Below, piece by piece: positions 34,165 through 44,530 of a stretch of DNA of 64,000 nucleotides. The notes under the pieces are model-generated. The model worked only from the letters and a program-made list of their open reading frames with translations, was not told the DNA's origin and did not search any database. The position numbers and the translations under genes are program-made. Origin of the DNA: Alopecurus myosuroides (taxonomy: Eukaryota; Streptophyta; Magnoliopsida; Poales; Poaceae); the NCBI GenBank assembly GCA_028641055.1, contig CM054060.1, forward strand, positions 165,692,416-165,756,415, given 5' to 3'. Position 1 is the first letter of the stretch, and each line of letters starts with the position of its first letter.

Positions 34165-35973
34165 CTAGAACCGGAACTCTCCTTCTTCGAGGTCTTCCAC
34201 ACCGGGATCAGAGCTTGGCTGCTCCTCTTCCTCCTCGCCGCCGTCGTCTTCGGGCTTCAGGAACAGCCCAAGCTGCTCCAAGAGGCTGCGAGTAACACCA
34301 GGCCGTCTCCGCTGGCTCACAATATGCTCGACATTAGCGATGCCGAGCTCCTCCATTTGCACCGGGTGCACCCTGTCGCTGGTCATGGCCGACCTCTCCA
34401 TCTCCACCAGCTCCTGACGGGCTTTCTCCCTCGCCCGGGACCTCTCCTCACGCCGCCGCGTTACCTGGGCCTCGGCGATCAGCTCGCTCATCGACCGCGC
34501 CGGAGGCGAAGCCACGGGTTGGTCCGGGACCTTCTCCGGTTCTGCATTCATTGCCACCTCCGATGGCAGGGAAGAAACACCATTCACCTTTGGAAGAACT
34601 GCTGGAGATGGAGAGATAAGTTTCTCTGGTTCTGCAACCCGTACCACCTCCGGTGCCGTCTCTGTTGGTGGTGCAGAATCACCATTCACCTTTGGAAGTA
34701 CTGCTCGAGCTGGACTCTTCACCTTCCCTGGTCCTGCAATCTGTGCCACCTCCGGTGCCGGCTCTGTTGGTGGCGCAGAATCACCATTCACCATTGGAAG
34801 AACTGCTGGAGCTGGACTCCTCACCTTCCCTGGTTCTGCAATCTGTGCCACGTCCGGTGCCGGCTCTGATGGTGGTGCAGAATCACCATTCACCGTGCGA
34901 AGAACTGCCGGAGATGGGGTGCATATCTCCATATCGGAGCCGCTGTCGGAGCTCGAACCAGGGTCGCCGGAATCACCTTCGGAGCCGCTGTCTGAGCCTG
35001 AATCAGAATCAGAATCAGAATTGCTCACTGAGCTGATGCTTGGGCTGCGCCTGATTGCAGCAACACTCTGGATCACCACCGGCGAAGCGTCGCCGCAGAT
35101 GTCGACGTACTCTTCCTCCTTCCCCTTCTCGGCGAGCGCCAGGTATTTCTGCGGCAATGGAGACAGCAGTTTGTCGACCAGTTCGGTAGTGGCGAAGACG
35201 TCGCCGTATTCGAGAATTTCAAGCTGGAGTGGCGACGGTGCGATCGCCACTGGTGGAGATACGCCGCTGCAGACATCGACGCACTCGTCGTTTTGGTGAT
35301 CACCGTCATCCTCGACGAGCTTGCCTTGTGGCGCTGGCGACGGATCCTTCGTCTTGACGAACTTGTCTAGGTGCATCTTTAGCTCGAACAAGGCCGCGTC
35401 TTCCATAGAGTAGACGTCCACCTCGAGCTCGCCGCGGCGGCCATGTCCCTGCCCCTGCTTCTGCAAGAGCTTGATGGCTTGAGCAGATAGCTCCGCTGAT
35501 AGCGCCGCCAGACGGAAGGCCAACTGCTCCATTTCGACCGGCGTCATCTTCGGCGCCTCTCTGGGCTCCGCGGGAGGAGACGTCCTCCTCCTCTTGGCGG
35601 CCGTGCCGTCGTCAGCGTCCGTCGACACCAAGAATCGCCCATCCTTGCCGCGCGGAGCCGGCGCCAGGTCGGGCGAGGAAGAGAGCGCCGCACTGCGCTT
35701 GACGGCCCGAGGGACCAATAAGTGATCCGCCTTCGCGAGGAGGCCACGGACAGCGACGAGCTCCGCCCGGAACCGCTCCCGGAGCAAATTCTGCTCCTTT
35801 CGGGGCATCTCGCCGATGGCGAAAACCTCCTTCTTCACGTTGAACGCACCACGTTCCTCTCGAGCGCGCTTCCGCCTGGGCGCGGCCGAGGGCTCCACGG
35901 CGCCGCCGACGCCGAGGCTGCCGAACGCTCGGGTCATCTCGCCGTACCTCGAGGCCGTCGGCGCGACCAGCAT
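34165..35973 (-). CDS. GTE/BET-like nuclear protein with NET-like domain but no bromodomain
   Basis: A single uninterrupted frame of 602 codons, ATG at 35973, TAG at 34165; no upstream in-frame ATG was found. Residues about 47-82 match the basic/coiled segment before the bromodomain in plant GTE proteins (MPRKE..LRERFRAEL..VR). Residues about 142-208 resemble a NET domain: MTPVEMEQLAFRLAALS, then GELEVDVYSMED..LFEL..HLDKFV. Residues 500-530 form an Arg/Glu-rich helix ending ARQELVEMERSAM, and 562-602 (SLLEQLGLFLKPED, acidic tail, EEGEF) match the C-terminus of GTE8-12-type proteins. The bromodomain of about 110 residues that should lie between the first two blocks is absent; about 60 low-complexity residues with a basic KRRR cluster sit there. 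A Ser/Asp run (310-347) and four repeats of about 34 residues (354-482) fill the middle. By family analogy a nuclear transcription regulator that binds partners through NET but not acetyl-lysine. Expression is unknown; it could be a retrocopy. Confidence 0.8.
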   Translation of the reverse strand: MLVAPTASRYGEMTRAFGSLGVGGAVEPSAAPRRKRAREERGAFNVKKEVFAIGEMPRKEQNLLRERFRAELVAVRGLLAKADHLLVPRAVKRSAALSSSPDLAPAPRGKDGRFLVSTDADDGTAAKRRRTSPPAEPREAPKMTPVEMEQLAFRLAALSAELSAQAIKLLQKQGQGHGRRGELEVDVYSMEDAALFELKMHLDKFVKTKDPSPAPQGKLVEDDGDHQNDECVDVCSGVSPPVAIAPSPLQLEILEYGDVFATTELVDKLLSPLPQKYLALAEKGKEEEYVDICGDASPVVIQSVAAIRRSPSISSVSNSDSDSDSGSDSGSEGDSGDPGSSSDSGSDMEICTPSPAVLRTVNGDSAPPSEPAPDVAQIAEPGKVRSPAPAVLPMVNGDSAPPTEPAPEVAQIAGPGKVKSPARAVLPKVNGDSAPPTETAPEVVRVAEPEKLISPSPAVLPKVNGVSSLPSEVAMNAEPEKVPDQPVASPPARSMSELIAEAQVTRRREERSRAREKARQELVEMERSAMTSDRVHPVQMEELGIANVEHIVSQRRRPGVTRSLLEQLGLFLKPEDDGGEEEEEQPSSDPGVEDLEEGEFRF

Positions 35974-36300
35974 GGCCGCCGCTTTCGGAGCAGGCGTCGA
36001 TTCGACGGCGAGTGTTAGGGGGTTGAGCTGGAAGCAGAGGTGGAGATGGAGATGGAGATGGAGGAGAGATCCGGTGCGCGTAGTGCTGCCGCTCTAGGAT
36101 TGTTGCTATTAATGAGCAGATGCTATGCTACCACTCCAAGAATTGGCTCCAATGGCAAGGATTGGTGGGAGCGCCGGTGGATTTCCCCGCCATGGACTCC
36201 GGTTCCCAGTCGGAAAAAACGAGCAGGCGCGTACACCACGTGCTAGCCAGGGCAAACCTCCAAATTTCTTAGCAATAAAAGGTTACCTTTTAATACATTT
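35974..36300 (-). promoter_or_regulatory. Presumed promoter/5' UTR of the GTE-like gene
   Basis: Upstream of the ATG there is a (GGAGAT)n run at 36040-36070 (CT-rich on the sense strand, as in many plant 5' UTRs), CCAAT boxes on the sense strand at 36142-36146 and 36161-36165, and a G-box CACGTG at 36237-36242. No clear TATA box is seen. Motifs this short may be chance. Confidence 0.35.
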
Positions 36301-37426
36301 CTGTTTCAGATTGTTCTTTTCTTCTCCTATTGAAACAGAACAATGTGTATAAAAGAATTTTGAGCAACCTCCTTCAATCGCCACGAATTAGAAAATGTGG
36401 CAATATAAAAATCACAGGGTTGAGATGTCCTTGCATATTAGATTCTGGAATGTAAAAAATGCAGGACCTTTACAACAAAATAAATCTTAAATTCGTTTTT
36501 GAGCAAACAAAAGAAATAAAAATTTCTTCAAAATATCTATAGAAGTACTGTAGTAAATAACAAAGGGGTCCTAGAATTTTGAGCCTTTAATGTTCAAGAT
36601 ATTGATGCATGATATAAGTTTTGGTGAAAACATAAACACAACTCTTACTCTCTTGCATGCCTCACGGTTCCTAAGAGTTGTAAGTTTTAAATATGAAGTT
36701 TTCATTCATATTTATGTTATTGTCTGCAATAGTTGTAATTCTACTTCTTTTGACCATGTACTTGTCAAATTTCCATACAATAGTGAGTAAAATTGCTTAG
36801 CACCCAAACACAACGTCTCCTCCATCCGTTCTGCTTTTGATCGGTGGAAATTAATTCTCAATATATTTTATAGGTGAAATTAATCCGTAGGAGTAACGCA
36901 TATCTGGTGAGTTGTATGCATTGGTCACATGGCCGACCTCGCGGTTCTCGCACTAAAGATAAAAGCTAATGCAATACCCACACACCGCTCTTTGGCAGGT
37001 AGTATGCCTTGTCATCAATCCTGACCGAGAGCCGGAAGAAAGTATAGGGGCATACACCAAGTGCCATCGAATTTAAGAAAATATCTCTTTCCATCATACA
37101 AACCTTTTTTTTTCAAATGCTAGAGTTTAATAATAACAAGTGAAGTAAAACACATTTTTTTGGAGAAATTTTGTAAGTACACTATTTTAAGAGAGGAGAA
37201 GTGTTCTAAATGTTCTTCCGGTTGTTACCTGGCCTATCAATCTCAACAATGTCATACCGAATAGTAACTAAAATTACATACTGTAACCGGAAAAATTATT
37301 TAGCACCACAAATCATGCCTCGTCAGTTCCACCTTTAATGTAATTTTTAAGAATAGCTTTGTATCTAATAATATTTAAGCATATGATCCTATAGATCTCA
37401 AACAAAAGAGGAAAACTAATGTGATA

Positions 37427-37478
<52 letters not shown>
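37427..37478 (+). repeat. (CT)n microsatellite
   Basis: About 52 bases of CT interrupted twice by TTT. Confidence 0.95.
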
Positions 37479-38149
37479 AATAGAATGTCTTGTAACCGTT
37501 TTTGTCTCAAAGTCGAAAGTAAAGAATAAATGCGCCATATGCCAACCAACCGGCATAAAAAGATCTAAATATTGTTCATAAATAGTACATTTTTAAAAGT
37601 TTTGGTTAAAATTGAAACAAAATTTGACACGCACATATTTTTCCAAAATTGTGTAAAGTAGGTTATAGTTGATAGATTTCTACTTTGCAGTTTTTAAATT
37701 CTTACGTATTCTATAATATGTAACCGTCACATGTGAAGAGGTATGCAACTCTTTTGTATATTTTTTGACACCGGAGAAGTGTTCCTCAAAGTTTTTCCGA
37801 TTGCGTTATAATTGAAAACCTTTTTAGTTACTTCAGTTTCCAATTTATCAGGTAGACAACAAAGCATAGCATATACTCTCTCTATTTGGATATACATGAC
37901 GCATCACGATCGGTGATATTTCCTTACCATTAATTTGCTCTGTTAATATATGGTCTATGATCAAAAGAATAATTACAAGTACTTTTCAATTATAATGATT
38001 TAAATCTTATGCCACATGTGCTAATATAGTAATTCTCGATCAAGTGGAGATTTCTGCCTCCCGGAATCTAATGATCCTGTTATTTAAAACAATTCAAAAT
38101 AATATCTATGAGATTCAAAAAAGTGAAAAGGATAGGGCGGTAGCCAATG

Positions 38150-38335
38150 GTCTATGTGACAACCATGCAAAATATTAGTTTTAAATACTTTATATTCTAA
38201 GCTACACAAAAATGATAAAAAACATATTTTCAAATATCCAAATCTTATCAGATTTGTCTTTTTTGTGTAGTCCTTAATACAAAGTATTTCTCATTGCAAT
38301 TTTCTATGACCATAGGATACATCACTATTATTGCC
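38150..38335. repeat. Imperfect inverted repeat, possible decayed MITE
   Basis: The left arm contains TGGTCTATG...AAATACTTTATATT...CTACACAAAAA (38150-38215); the right arm, read in reverse, contains TGGTCATAG...AAATACTTTGTATT...CTACACAAAAAA (38256-38326). No clear TSD was found. Confidence 0.45.
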
Positions 38336-39318
38336 TATGTGCATATTTTTTTGAAACCTGCAAATATAACTTCTAAATCTATCCTATAAAAGCTCAGGGC
38401 CAAAGGGGCTCTCCCGTGCATTTCGAGAGGCACACCTCGAACATTTTTGCTCTTTTGCACACATCCTCCTATATACCCGTGTGTCTGACTGGTGGGCCAT
38501 TGCCGTGTGGGTCCATTATTGCTCTAAAACGACCCGTCTATGCATCTAGGCCGCATTCTTGTTCCTCGCGATGAAAACCTAGTATACTTAAAAGAAGGGA
38601 TCACCGGAGCTCTGGAGCTAAAGACACTTTTCGTTCGCGATCAAATTATATTTTTAATGAAACAAAATACGTCACACATATCCGATAGGATCACTTTTCG
38701 TTCTCTCTCTAGGGTATGTGTGAGAGAGGGGAGGGGGCGTTTGTGTGGGCCTCCTATTGAAATTTACTATGGGATGTTAGTTCATCGTCATATCGTCAAC
38801 ATCACCTTTAGGATGGCAAGATTTATTTATCCGTTTTCTCATTTGAGAGGTTGATAAATTTCTTATTATTGGAAAATACATTACATCTATCTCATATTAT
38901 CTTCATCACTTGATGGCTCCATCAACTCATGGTGTCAGTTACAATCCTTGGAGTGATATGTGGATCCTATCATGTTCTGCCAGTTTGGTATTCCACCGTA
39001 GACGATCCCTCGGTTGATTGAATTGATCTTGGAGCTAGGATATAATGGCAATGCTTCCTTTTTACTTCCTCACGGAAATTGAGATGACTCTTTTATACTA
39101 CCTTCATATAAAAATATGTCACTTTTTATTTACAACTTTTCAGGAGGAGTTATGAGCTCCCTGTTGCAGAAGCAAAGGAAATCTTGAACAATTAAGTATC
39201 CAGAGAATGCCGAGGCCAACCATCCTCTGCACTCCCACCTGCAGCCATTTATCCTCGCATAACTCCTCGATATCCAGCCACAGGCCCACAGCTGATGAGC
39301 TTTCCAAGCATACTTGTA

Positions 39319-39442
39319 CTCCCTCCGTCTCAAAATAATTGTCTCAACTTTGTCTAAATATGGATGTATCTAGACATGTTTTAGTGTATAGATGCATCCA
39401 TATCTAGACAAAGTTGAGACGATTATTTTGAGACGGAGGGAG
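39319..39442. mobile_element. Stowaway MITE (Hades/Thalos-like)
   Basis: 124 bp, perfect-looking terminal inverted repeats CTCCCTCCGTCTCAAAATAA, flanked by TA (39317-39318 and 39443-39444). The near-palindrome predicts a long hairpin. Stowaway elements are moved by Mariner-type transposases encoded elsewhere. Confidence 0.95.
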
Positions 39443-39484
39443 TACAAATAATGTCGTACGGTCGTACCTATAGCAGTTCGGTTG

Positions 39485-40382
39485 TGTCGGGGGGTTACCC
39501 CCGAGTAGGGTAAAAGCAAGTGCTAAAGGCATGATCAGAGGGGATGTTTGGCCGAGTAGCCGGCTACCTGGTACTCGCTACCCGGTCGACTGCTACCCGG
39601 TCTCACACCTAGACAGCCAGAAGGATGAATCAAGAAGAGTTATGCTCCTCTCAGTAGAAGAGCTGGTCCGAGTAGAAATGGCGGGAACCTACTCGGGCCA
39701 GAAGTCAAAGGAGCCGTTCTGACACCGAATCCCGCGTATCCCGGGTCCGTACTTGGCACTGTTCACAGCACTGTTCATCTGGGGACGGCGTGCCTGACAA
39801 CGACAGTGTGTCAGCAGGGCGTCGCAGGATAGGGGGGCCTACTCTGTGTTCGCCACAGTGATAACAGACTGGTTACTTGGTTTTTCCCAACGACTTTCCG
39901 CACCGGGACAAATCTAGAAGCCAAAGCTGTCAGCGGGAACTCGGAAGAAGGACGGTGTGCACACAATGTTGACACTTGTTTGTATTTTGCTGTATCCGGC
40001 TGGGCACCGAGTATATAAGGTGCCCTGCCCCCTCCTGCGCGAGGGATGCTTGGGCTGGATCCTGCGGATGCTGATCTAGAGCGATCACTACGTAGAGATT
40101 CTTGACCTAGTTCTACCCGGAGAGAGAAGAGTGGCTACTCGGTAGCAAGAACCATTGTACTGTGGCTACTCGGTGAGACATCAGAATACATAGAGAAAGG
40201 CAGGAGTAGGGGTTTTACCTCCTCACGAGGGCCCTGAACCTGGGTAGATCGGGTTGTTTGCAGTGCTAGTTTCATCCCTCACGCGTCTACTCGTCGCGTG
40301 ATCCCTCCCCGAGCGCCTCCAGCGTCCTTCGTCCCCACATCTTTAGCCATCCTATGGCATCTGCCGTGACACCACCACGACA
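39485..40382 (+). repeat. 5' LTR of the Tat-type element
   Basis: 898 bp, ends TGTCGGGGGG...CACGACA with matching terminal TGTCG/CGACA. A TATA-like GAGTATATAAGGTGCC lies at about 40008-40023. Confidence 0.88.
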
Positions 40383-43300
40383 GTTGGCGCCCACCGTGGG
40401 GCAACCAGCGGCGTTGGCTGGAGTTTCCGTTCGGACGGGATCGATTTCTGCTACCGGAAAGCGCGTGGTCTGTGGCCTTGTCCACAGATTCGGCTCCTTC
40501 GACTTCGTCACCGACAACGCCGGTGATTTCGGCGGCAGGGCCATGCCGAAGGGCGGCACGGTGCTTTCTTTCGGCGCGCACCTCGTCTACGTCGCCACCG
40601 TCTTCGACCGCGAGTATCCCGAGCTGGTGCATGACGCGGAGGATCCACCTGCCGTTATCGCCGCGCGCGGGAGGCCGCTGGGCCGCTCCGCGGACGTTGC
40701 GGAGGTGATGGTAGCTGGCCTGGCTGCGGACGCCGGGAAGGGCGCAGCTGCTACCGCTGCGGCTGTCGTCGAGGATCTTGCTGGCTCTAGTGCTGGCGGG
40801 AAGACGCACAAGCCTTACGAGAAGGAGTGCAACCTTCCACTCTCCACTACTCCGACGATCCCTGCGTCTGCTGCGCGAACGGGTATGCCGCCTCCCACCG
40901 ACCTCGAGCTCCTGACCATGAAGGCGCAGCTCGACCGGCAGCGCCAGGAGCTGCTCGCCGAGCAGGCGGAGTTGGAGAAGATCAGGCTAGAGCTTAGCTT
41001 AGATCAGCTTGAGTACAACAAGGCTCACGGTTTCACACCAGTTGTTAGGAGAGCTAGCAAAGTAGGTGCTACGCGTCGCAACTTAGGCGCCGAGATGGCG
41101 ACTGTTGTAGAGGCTCCCAGTCAGTCCGCCACCGCAAACACTTCCACCCGACCCAGATACAGCACACCCGCCAAGACACTTAGAGCTGCAGAGGCAGTAG
41201 CTGCCGAGTTGCCACACCTAGTTGGCGACGCGCGCGTTAGGCAGCAGGAAAGGCTGAACGAGTTGGTGCTAGAGGCGGCTAGGCAGAACGAGGAGTTCCG
41301 GAAAGCCAACCCGGGTGCTGGAGCTTCTCAGGTGGTGCACTCGCATGTGGCCAGATCTAACGATCAGGCTTCATCTCCGCATCCTAGCCGTGAGAAAAGC
41401 CGGAGTGGGCATTCCGGCAAGGATAGGCAAATGCAGGTGTACGACCCGGCTGTCGCCGCGAAACAGCTCGCTGTGCCGCGACAGTCCGGTCAGAAACACA
41501 ACGCTGCAGGAGCAGGCTTTCAAGCCCATAAAGCTCAAAGCCAGGCCCGAGCTGGAGAGCGCCCAGGTCCTTCTCAGCATCCCGTCGCTCAGCCTACTCG
41601 GCAGAGGCAGCAGCCGCGTGCAGTGGCGCCAGTCGCCAACCCGGTGGAGCAGCCTGTAGCTGTGCAGGTGGACAGATATGATGACGGCTACTCGGCCATG
41701 GAGATGGCTGGATATGACATTCTGGATCGTGTGGGCGAGCGCGTGTTGGCGCCTGGAGATGCAAGGCACCAGCTGGACCGGATCAGCTTGTCGGCGCGGC
41801 TTGAGAACACGGGTCCTCCTGGCCCCGAGTGCTTTGGCCCGCGCATCATGAACGAGCCGTCCGTGAAGAACTTCCAGCTGGCAAGGGGCACCAAGAGCTA
41901 CAATGGTAGTACCAAGCCAGAGGATTGGCTCAATGACTATGTCACCGCAGTCCACATCGCGGGCGGCAACCGGAGATGGGCAGTGCGGTACGTTCCGCAG
42001 ATGCTAGAAGGTCCAGCTCGCACTTGGCTCAACAACTTGCCCAAGCACAACATAAATTGCTGGCTGGACTTCTCGGATGCCTTCGTCAGCAACTTCACCA
42101 GCACCTACAAGAGGCCGAATAGGCCACAGCAGCTGTCCGCTTGCAGGCAGCGAGAAGACGAGACGGACCGCGAGTATCTTACTCGGTGGAGCACGTTGCG
42201 GAACACCTGCGAAGGTGTGAATGAAGCCCAGGACATCACTTGGTTTGCGCAGGGTTGCAGACACGGCAGTATGTTGTGGCAAAGGTTGCAGAGGGAGATG
42301 CCAAACACTCTGGCGGAGACCATCAAGATTGCAGATCAGTATGCACTCGGTGATCCTACTCAGCCTCTGATGGATTCCTCCGAGCCGACAAGAAACTTCA
42401 ACAGCAACAAGCGCAACAAGTTCCGCAACAAGCGCAGGGGTGACCGGATAGATGTTCGGTATGACCCCGAGGAGGTGAACGCAGTGGCTGTTGGAGCTGG
42501 GGGTAGCCAAAGGCAGAAACCTGCTGGAGCCTACGGGCAGAACCAGAACCAGGGCCAAGGCAACAAGAAACCTTTCCGTGCTCCTCAGTCGGGTAGCGGC
42601 AACTCGGAGCAGACGAGGAAGTTCGTCTTTGACGATATGAAGGATGGCCCATGCAGTTTCCACACTCAGCACCCCTCAAGGCCTGCTAACCACACTACCC
42701 GACAGTGCGAGTGGTGGGACCTGATCCGGAATGAAGGCTTGCCTCCTCCTCCTCCTCTGCCAGCTGCAAATGCCAATGTGCAGCCTGCTCGCGCACCCGC
42801 AGCTCGGCCACCAGTGTTTCCGAGAAGGGAAAACGTGAACCAAGTGGCTTTAGGAGCCAACCGTCACTTCAACAATGAGGGCTACCGCAACAACAACAAC
42901 AACTACAACTGCAACAACAACTACCAGAGCAACAACAACGGCAACAATGAGGGTGGAGGCCGCAACCAGTACCAAGAGCACCATGAGAGCTACATGATCT
43001 TCACTTCTGAGCCAGTCGACAAGCAGTCACAGCACAGGCGTGCCATGGAGGTCAATGTCGTGATCCCTGCAGTTCCTCACTATATGCATTGGTGCAACCA
43101 AGAGATCAAGTGGTCCCGAGTAGATCATCCCAAGGTGATGCCCAACCCGGGTAGCTACGCTTTGGTGGTGGACCCTACCTTCTTGGGTCCCGAGAAGAAC
43201 GTCAGGTTCAGCAAGGTACTGATCGACAACGGCAGCAGCATCAACATTGTATACAAAGACACACTCGAGAAGCTTGGGCTGGCCGAGAACATGCTGCTAC

Positions 43301-43806
43301 CTAGCAAGACCACCTTCCATGGCATTGTGCCGGGGGTCTCGTGCAACCCGATTGGCCGAGTGTGGATAGATGTGCTATTCGGCACAAGGGAGAACTGCCG
43401 CACTGAGCGCCTGCAGTTCGAAGTGGTTGATCATCAGAGCCCCTACCACGCTCTACTCGGCAGGCCTGCTCTGAGCAAGTTCATGGCCTCTACCCACACG
43501 GCATATCTGAAGATGAAGATCCCTGGTCCCAATGGCGTGATTACTATCTCTGGTGATTACAAGAAGTCCATGGAGTTTGCCTCTGCTGGTTCTCAGTTGG
43601 CGGAGTCCATGGTGATTGCTGCCGAGAAGAAAAAGATGTACGAGGTGGTGGCTATGGCGCAATCCGCGCAAGCTGGTGCGCAGGGCGTTCCGAGTACCCA
43701 GCACGGAACCGCGTTCCAGGCGTCCCAAGAGACCAAGAAGGTCCAGGTCGACCCCGAGTTCCCCGACCGCGTAGCCATTATTGGCTCCGGGTTGGCGGAG
43801 AAATAG
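40354..43806 (+). CDS. Gag-protease part of the Tat-type polyprotein
   Basis: 1150 codons ending at TAG 43804-43806. The first ATG (40354) lies inside the 5' LTR and the frame runs through the primer site, so the functional start may be a later Met such as the one near 40543. Residues about 185-215 form a Glu/Gln-rich coiled coil. The retrotransposon gag domain is at about 505-625 (ending in a LTRWSTLRN motif). A basic Asn/Lys stretch follows, then a Pro-rich and an Asn-rich (AAC-repeat) linker at about 42880-42960. The retroviral-type aspartic protease has IDNGSS with the catalytic Asp at codon 43225 and the later ALLGRPAL motif. It would form the particle and process the polyprotein. The following stop is in frame with reverse transcriptase. 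Confidence 0.85.
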   Translation: MASAVTPPRQLAPTVGQPAALAGVSVRTGSISATGKRVVCGLVHRFGSFDFVTDNAGDFGGRAMPKGGTVLSFGAHLVYVATVFDREYPELVHDAEDPPAVIAARGRPLGRSADVAEVMVAGLAADAGKGAAATAAAVVEDLAGSSAGGKTHKPYEKECNLPLSTTPTIPASAARTGMPPPTDLELLTMKAQLDRQRQELLAEQAELEKIRLELSLDQLEYNKAHGFTPVVRRASKVGATRRNLGAEMATVVEAPSQSATANTSTRPRYSTPAKTLRAAEAVAAELPHLVGDARVRQQERLNELVLEAARQNEEFRKANPGAGASQVVHSHVARSNDQASSPHPSREKSRSGHSGKDRQMQVYDPAVAAKQLAVPRQSGQKHNAAGAGFQAHKAQSQARAGERPGPSQHPVAQPTRQRQQPRAVAPVANPVEQPVAVQVDRYDDGYSAMEMAGYDILDRVGERVLAPGDARHQLDRISLSARLENTGPPGPECFGPRIMNEPSVKNFQLARGTKSYNGSTKPEDWLNDYVTAVHIAGGNRRWAVRYVPQMLEGPARTWLNNLPKHNINCWLDFSDAFVSNFTSTYKRPNRPQQLSACRQREDETDREYLTRWSTLRNTCEGVNEAQDITWFAQGCRHGSMLWQRLQREMPNTLAETIKIADQYALGDPTQPLMDSSEPTRNFNSNKRNKFRNKRRGDRIDVRYDPEEVNAVAVGAGGSQRQKPAGAYGQNQNQGQGNKKPFRAPQSGSGNSEQTRKFVFDDMKDGPCSFHTQHPSRPANHTTRQCEWWDLIRNEGLPPPPPLPAANANVQPARAPAARPPVFPRRENVNQVALGANRHFNNEGYRNNNNNYNCNNNYQSNNNGNNEGGGRNQYQEHHESYMIFTSEPVDKQSQHRRAMEVNVVIPAVPHYMHWCNQEIKWSRVDHPKVMPNPGSYALVVDPTFLGPEKNVRFSKVLIDNGSSINIVYKDTLEKLGLAENMLLPSKTTFHGIVPGVSCNPIGRVWIDVLFGTRENCRTERLQFEVVDHQSPYHALLGRPALSKFMASTHTAYLKMKIPGPNGVITISGDYKKSMEFASAGSQLAESMVIAAEKKKMYEVVAMAQSAQAGAQGVPSTQHGTAFQASQETKKVQVDPEFPDRVAIIGSGLAEK
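40384..40401 (+). other. Primer-binding site, tRNA-Lys type
   Basis: TTGGCGCCCACCGTGGGGC region directly after the LTR; complementary to the 3' end of plant tRNA-Lys(CUU). Confidence 0.8.
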
Positions 43807-44530
43807 GAAAGCGAGCTCATCCACTTCCTCCGTGAGAATCGGGACGTGTTCGCCTGGTCCAATGAAGATTTACCAGGAGTCCCGAGGGAGTTGGTTGAGC
43901 ACTCGTTACATGTGCGTCCTGACGCCAAGCCAGTGAAGAAGGCTATGCGCCGCTTCGGAGATGAGAGAAGGAAGGCCATTGGCGACCAAATCACCAAGTT
44001 GCTGATAAGCAATTTCATCATGGAGGTGCTGCATCCGGATTGGCTAGCCAACCCGGTCATGGTCGAGAAGAAGAAGGAGGATCCCAAGGCTGCTACTGCA
44101 TGGCGCATGTGTGTCCACTACACCGACTTGAACAAAGCATGCCCCAAGGATCCCTTCCCGCTACCTCGCATCGATCAGGTGATCGATTCCACTGCTGGTT
44201 GTGAACTGCTGTCTTTCATAGATGCCTACTCTGATTTCCACCAGATAGCTCTCAATCCTGCTGATCAAATAAAGACTGCTTTCATTACCCCGTACGGGGC
44301 TTATTGCTATCGTGGCATGTGTTTCGGGTTGCGGAATGCGGGTGCTACTTATCAGCGGTGCATGCAGAAATGCTTGCACGAACAGCTCGGCAAGAATGTG
44401 CAGGTGTACGTAGATGACATTGTCATCAAAACGAATAAAACACATACTCTGCTTGCCGACCTGGAGGAAACCTTTGCCAACTTGCGCAGGTATAAAATGA
44501 AGTTGAACCCGAGTAAATGCACCTTTGGTG
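43807..44530 (+). pseudogene. Reverse transcriptase, N-terminal and palm, broken
   Basis: Same frame as gag-protease, directly after the TAG. It starts with the conserved linker FLRENRDVFAW and carries the RT motifs: YTDLNKACPKDPFPLP, a substrate-binding region FGLRNAGATYQR, and the catalytic YVDD near 44407. Two small oddities: FIDAYSDFHQI has Ser/Phe where related elements usually have Gly/Tyr. Near 44531-44536 the frame shifts: the conserved downstream sequence continues in another phase, implying a single-base loss. Confidence 0.88.

Larger units (their letters stand above)
36301..39316. other. AT-rich intergenic region, no recognisable gene
   Basis: About 3 kb with no LTR ends and no convincing ORF. 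The 104-codon frame 38540-38854 has no recognisable features. Contains a CT microsatellite and a foldback listed separately. Confidence 0.5.

Noticed and set aside
37313..37549. Arg/Glu repeat ORF
   Set aside because: Product of the CT microsatellite.
38540..38854. Possible 104-codon gene
   Set aside because: Has an ATG but no recognisable domain, repeat-like flanks and no supporting signals; could be real but not supportable.
40279..40811. Minus-strand frames opposite the start of gag
   Set aside because: Shadow of the GC-rich gag coding strand.
41371..42679. Minus-strand frames of 194 and 222 codons opposite gag
   Set aside because: They mirror the codon bias of the gag frame, which has clear gag motifs; no independent features.
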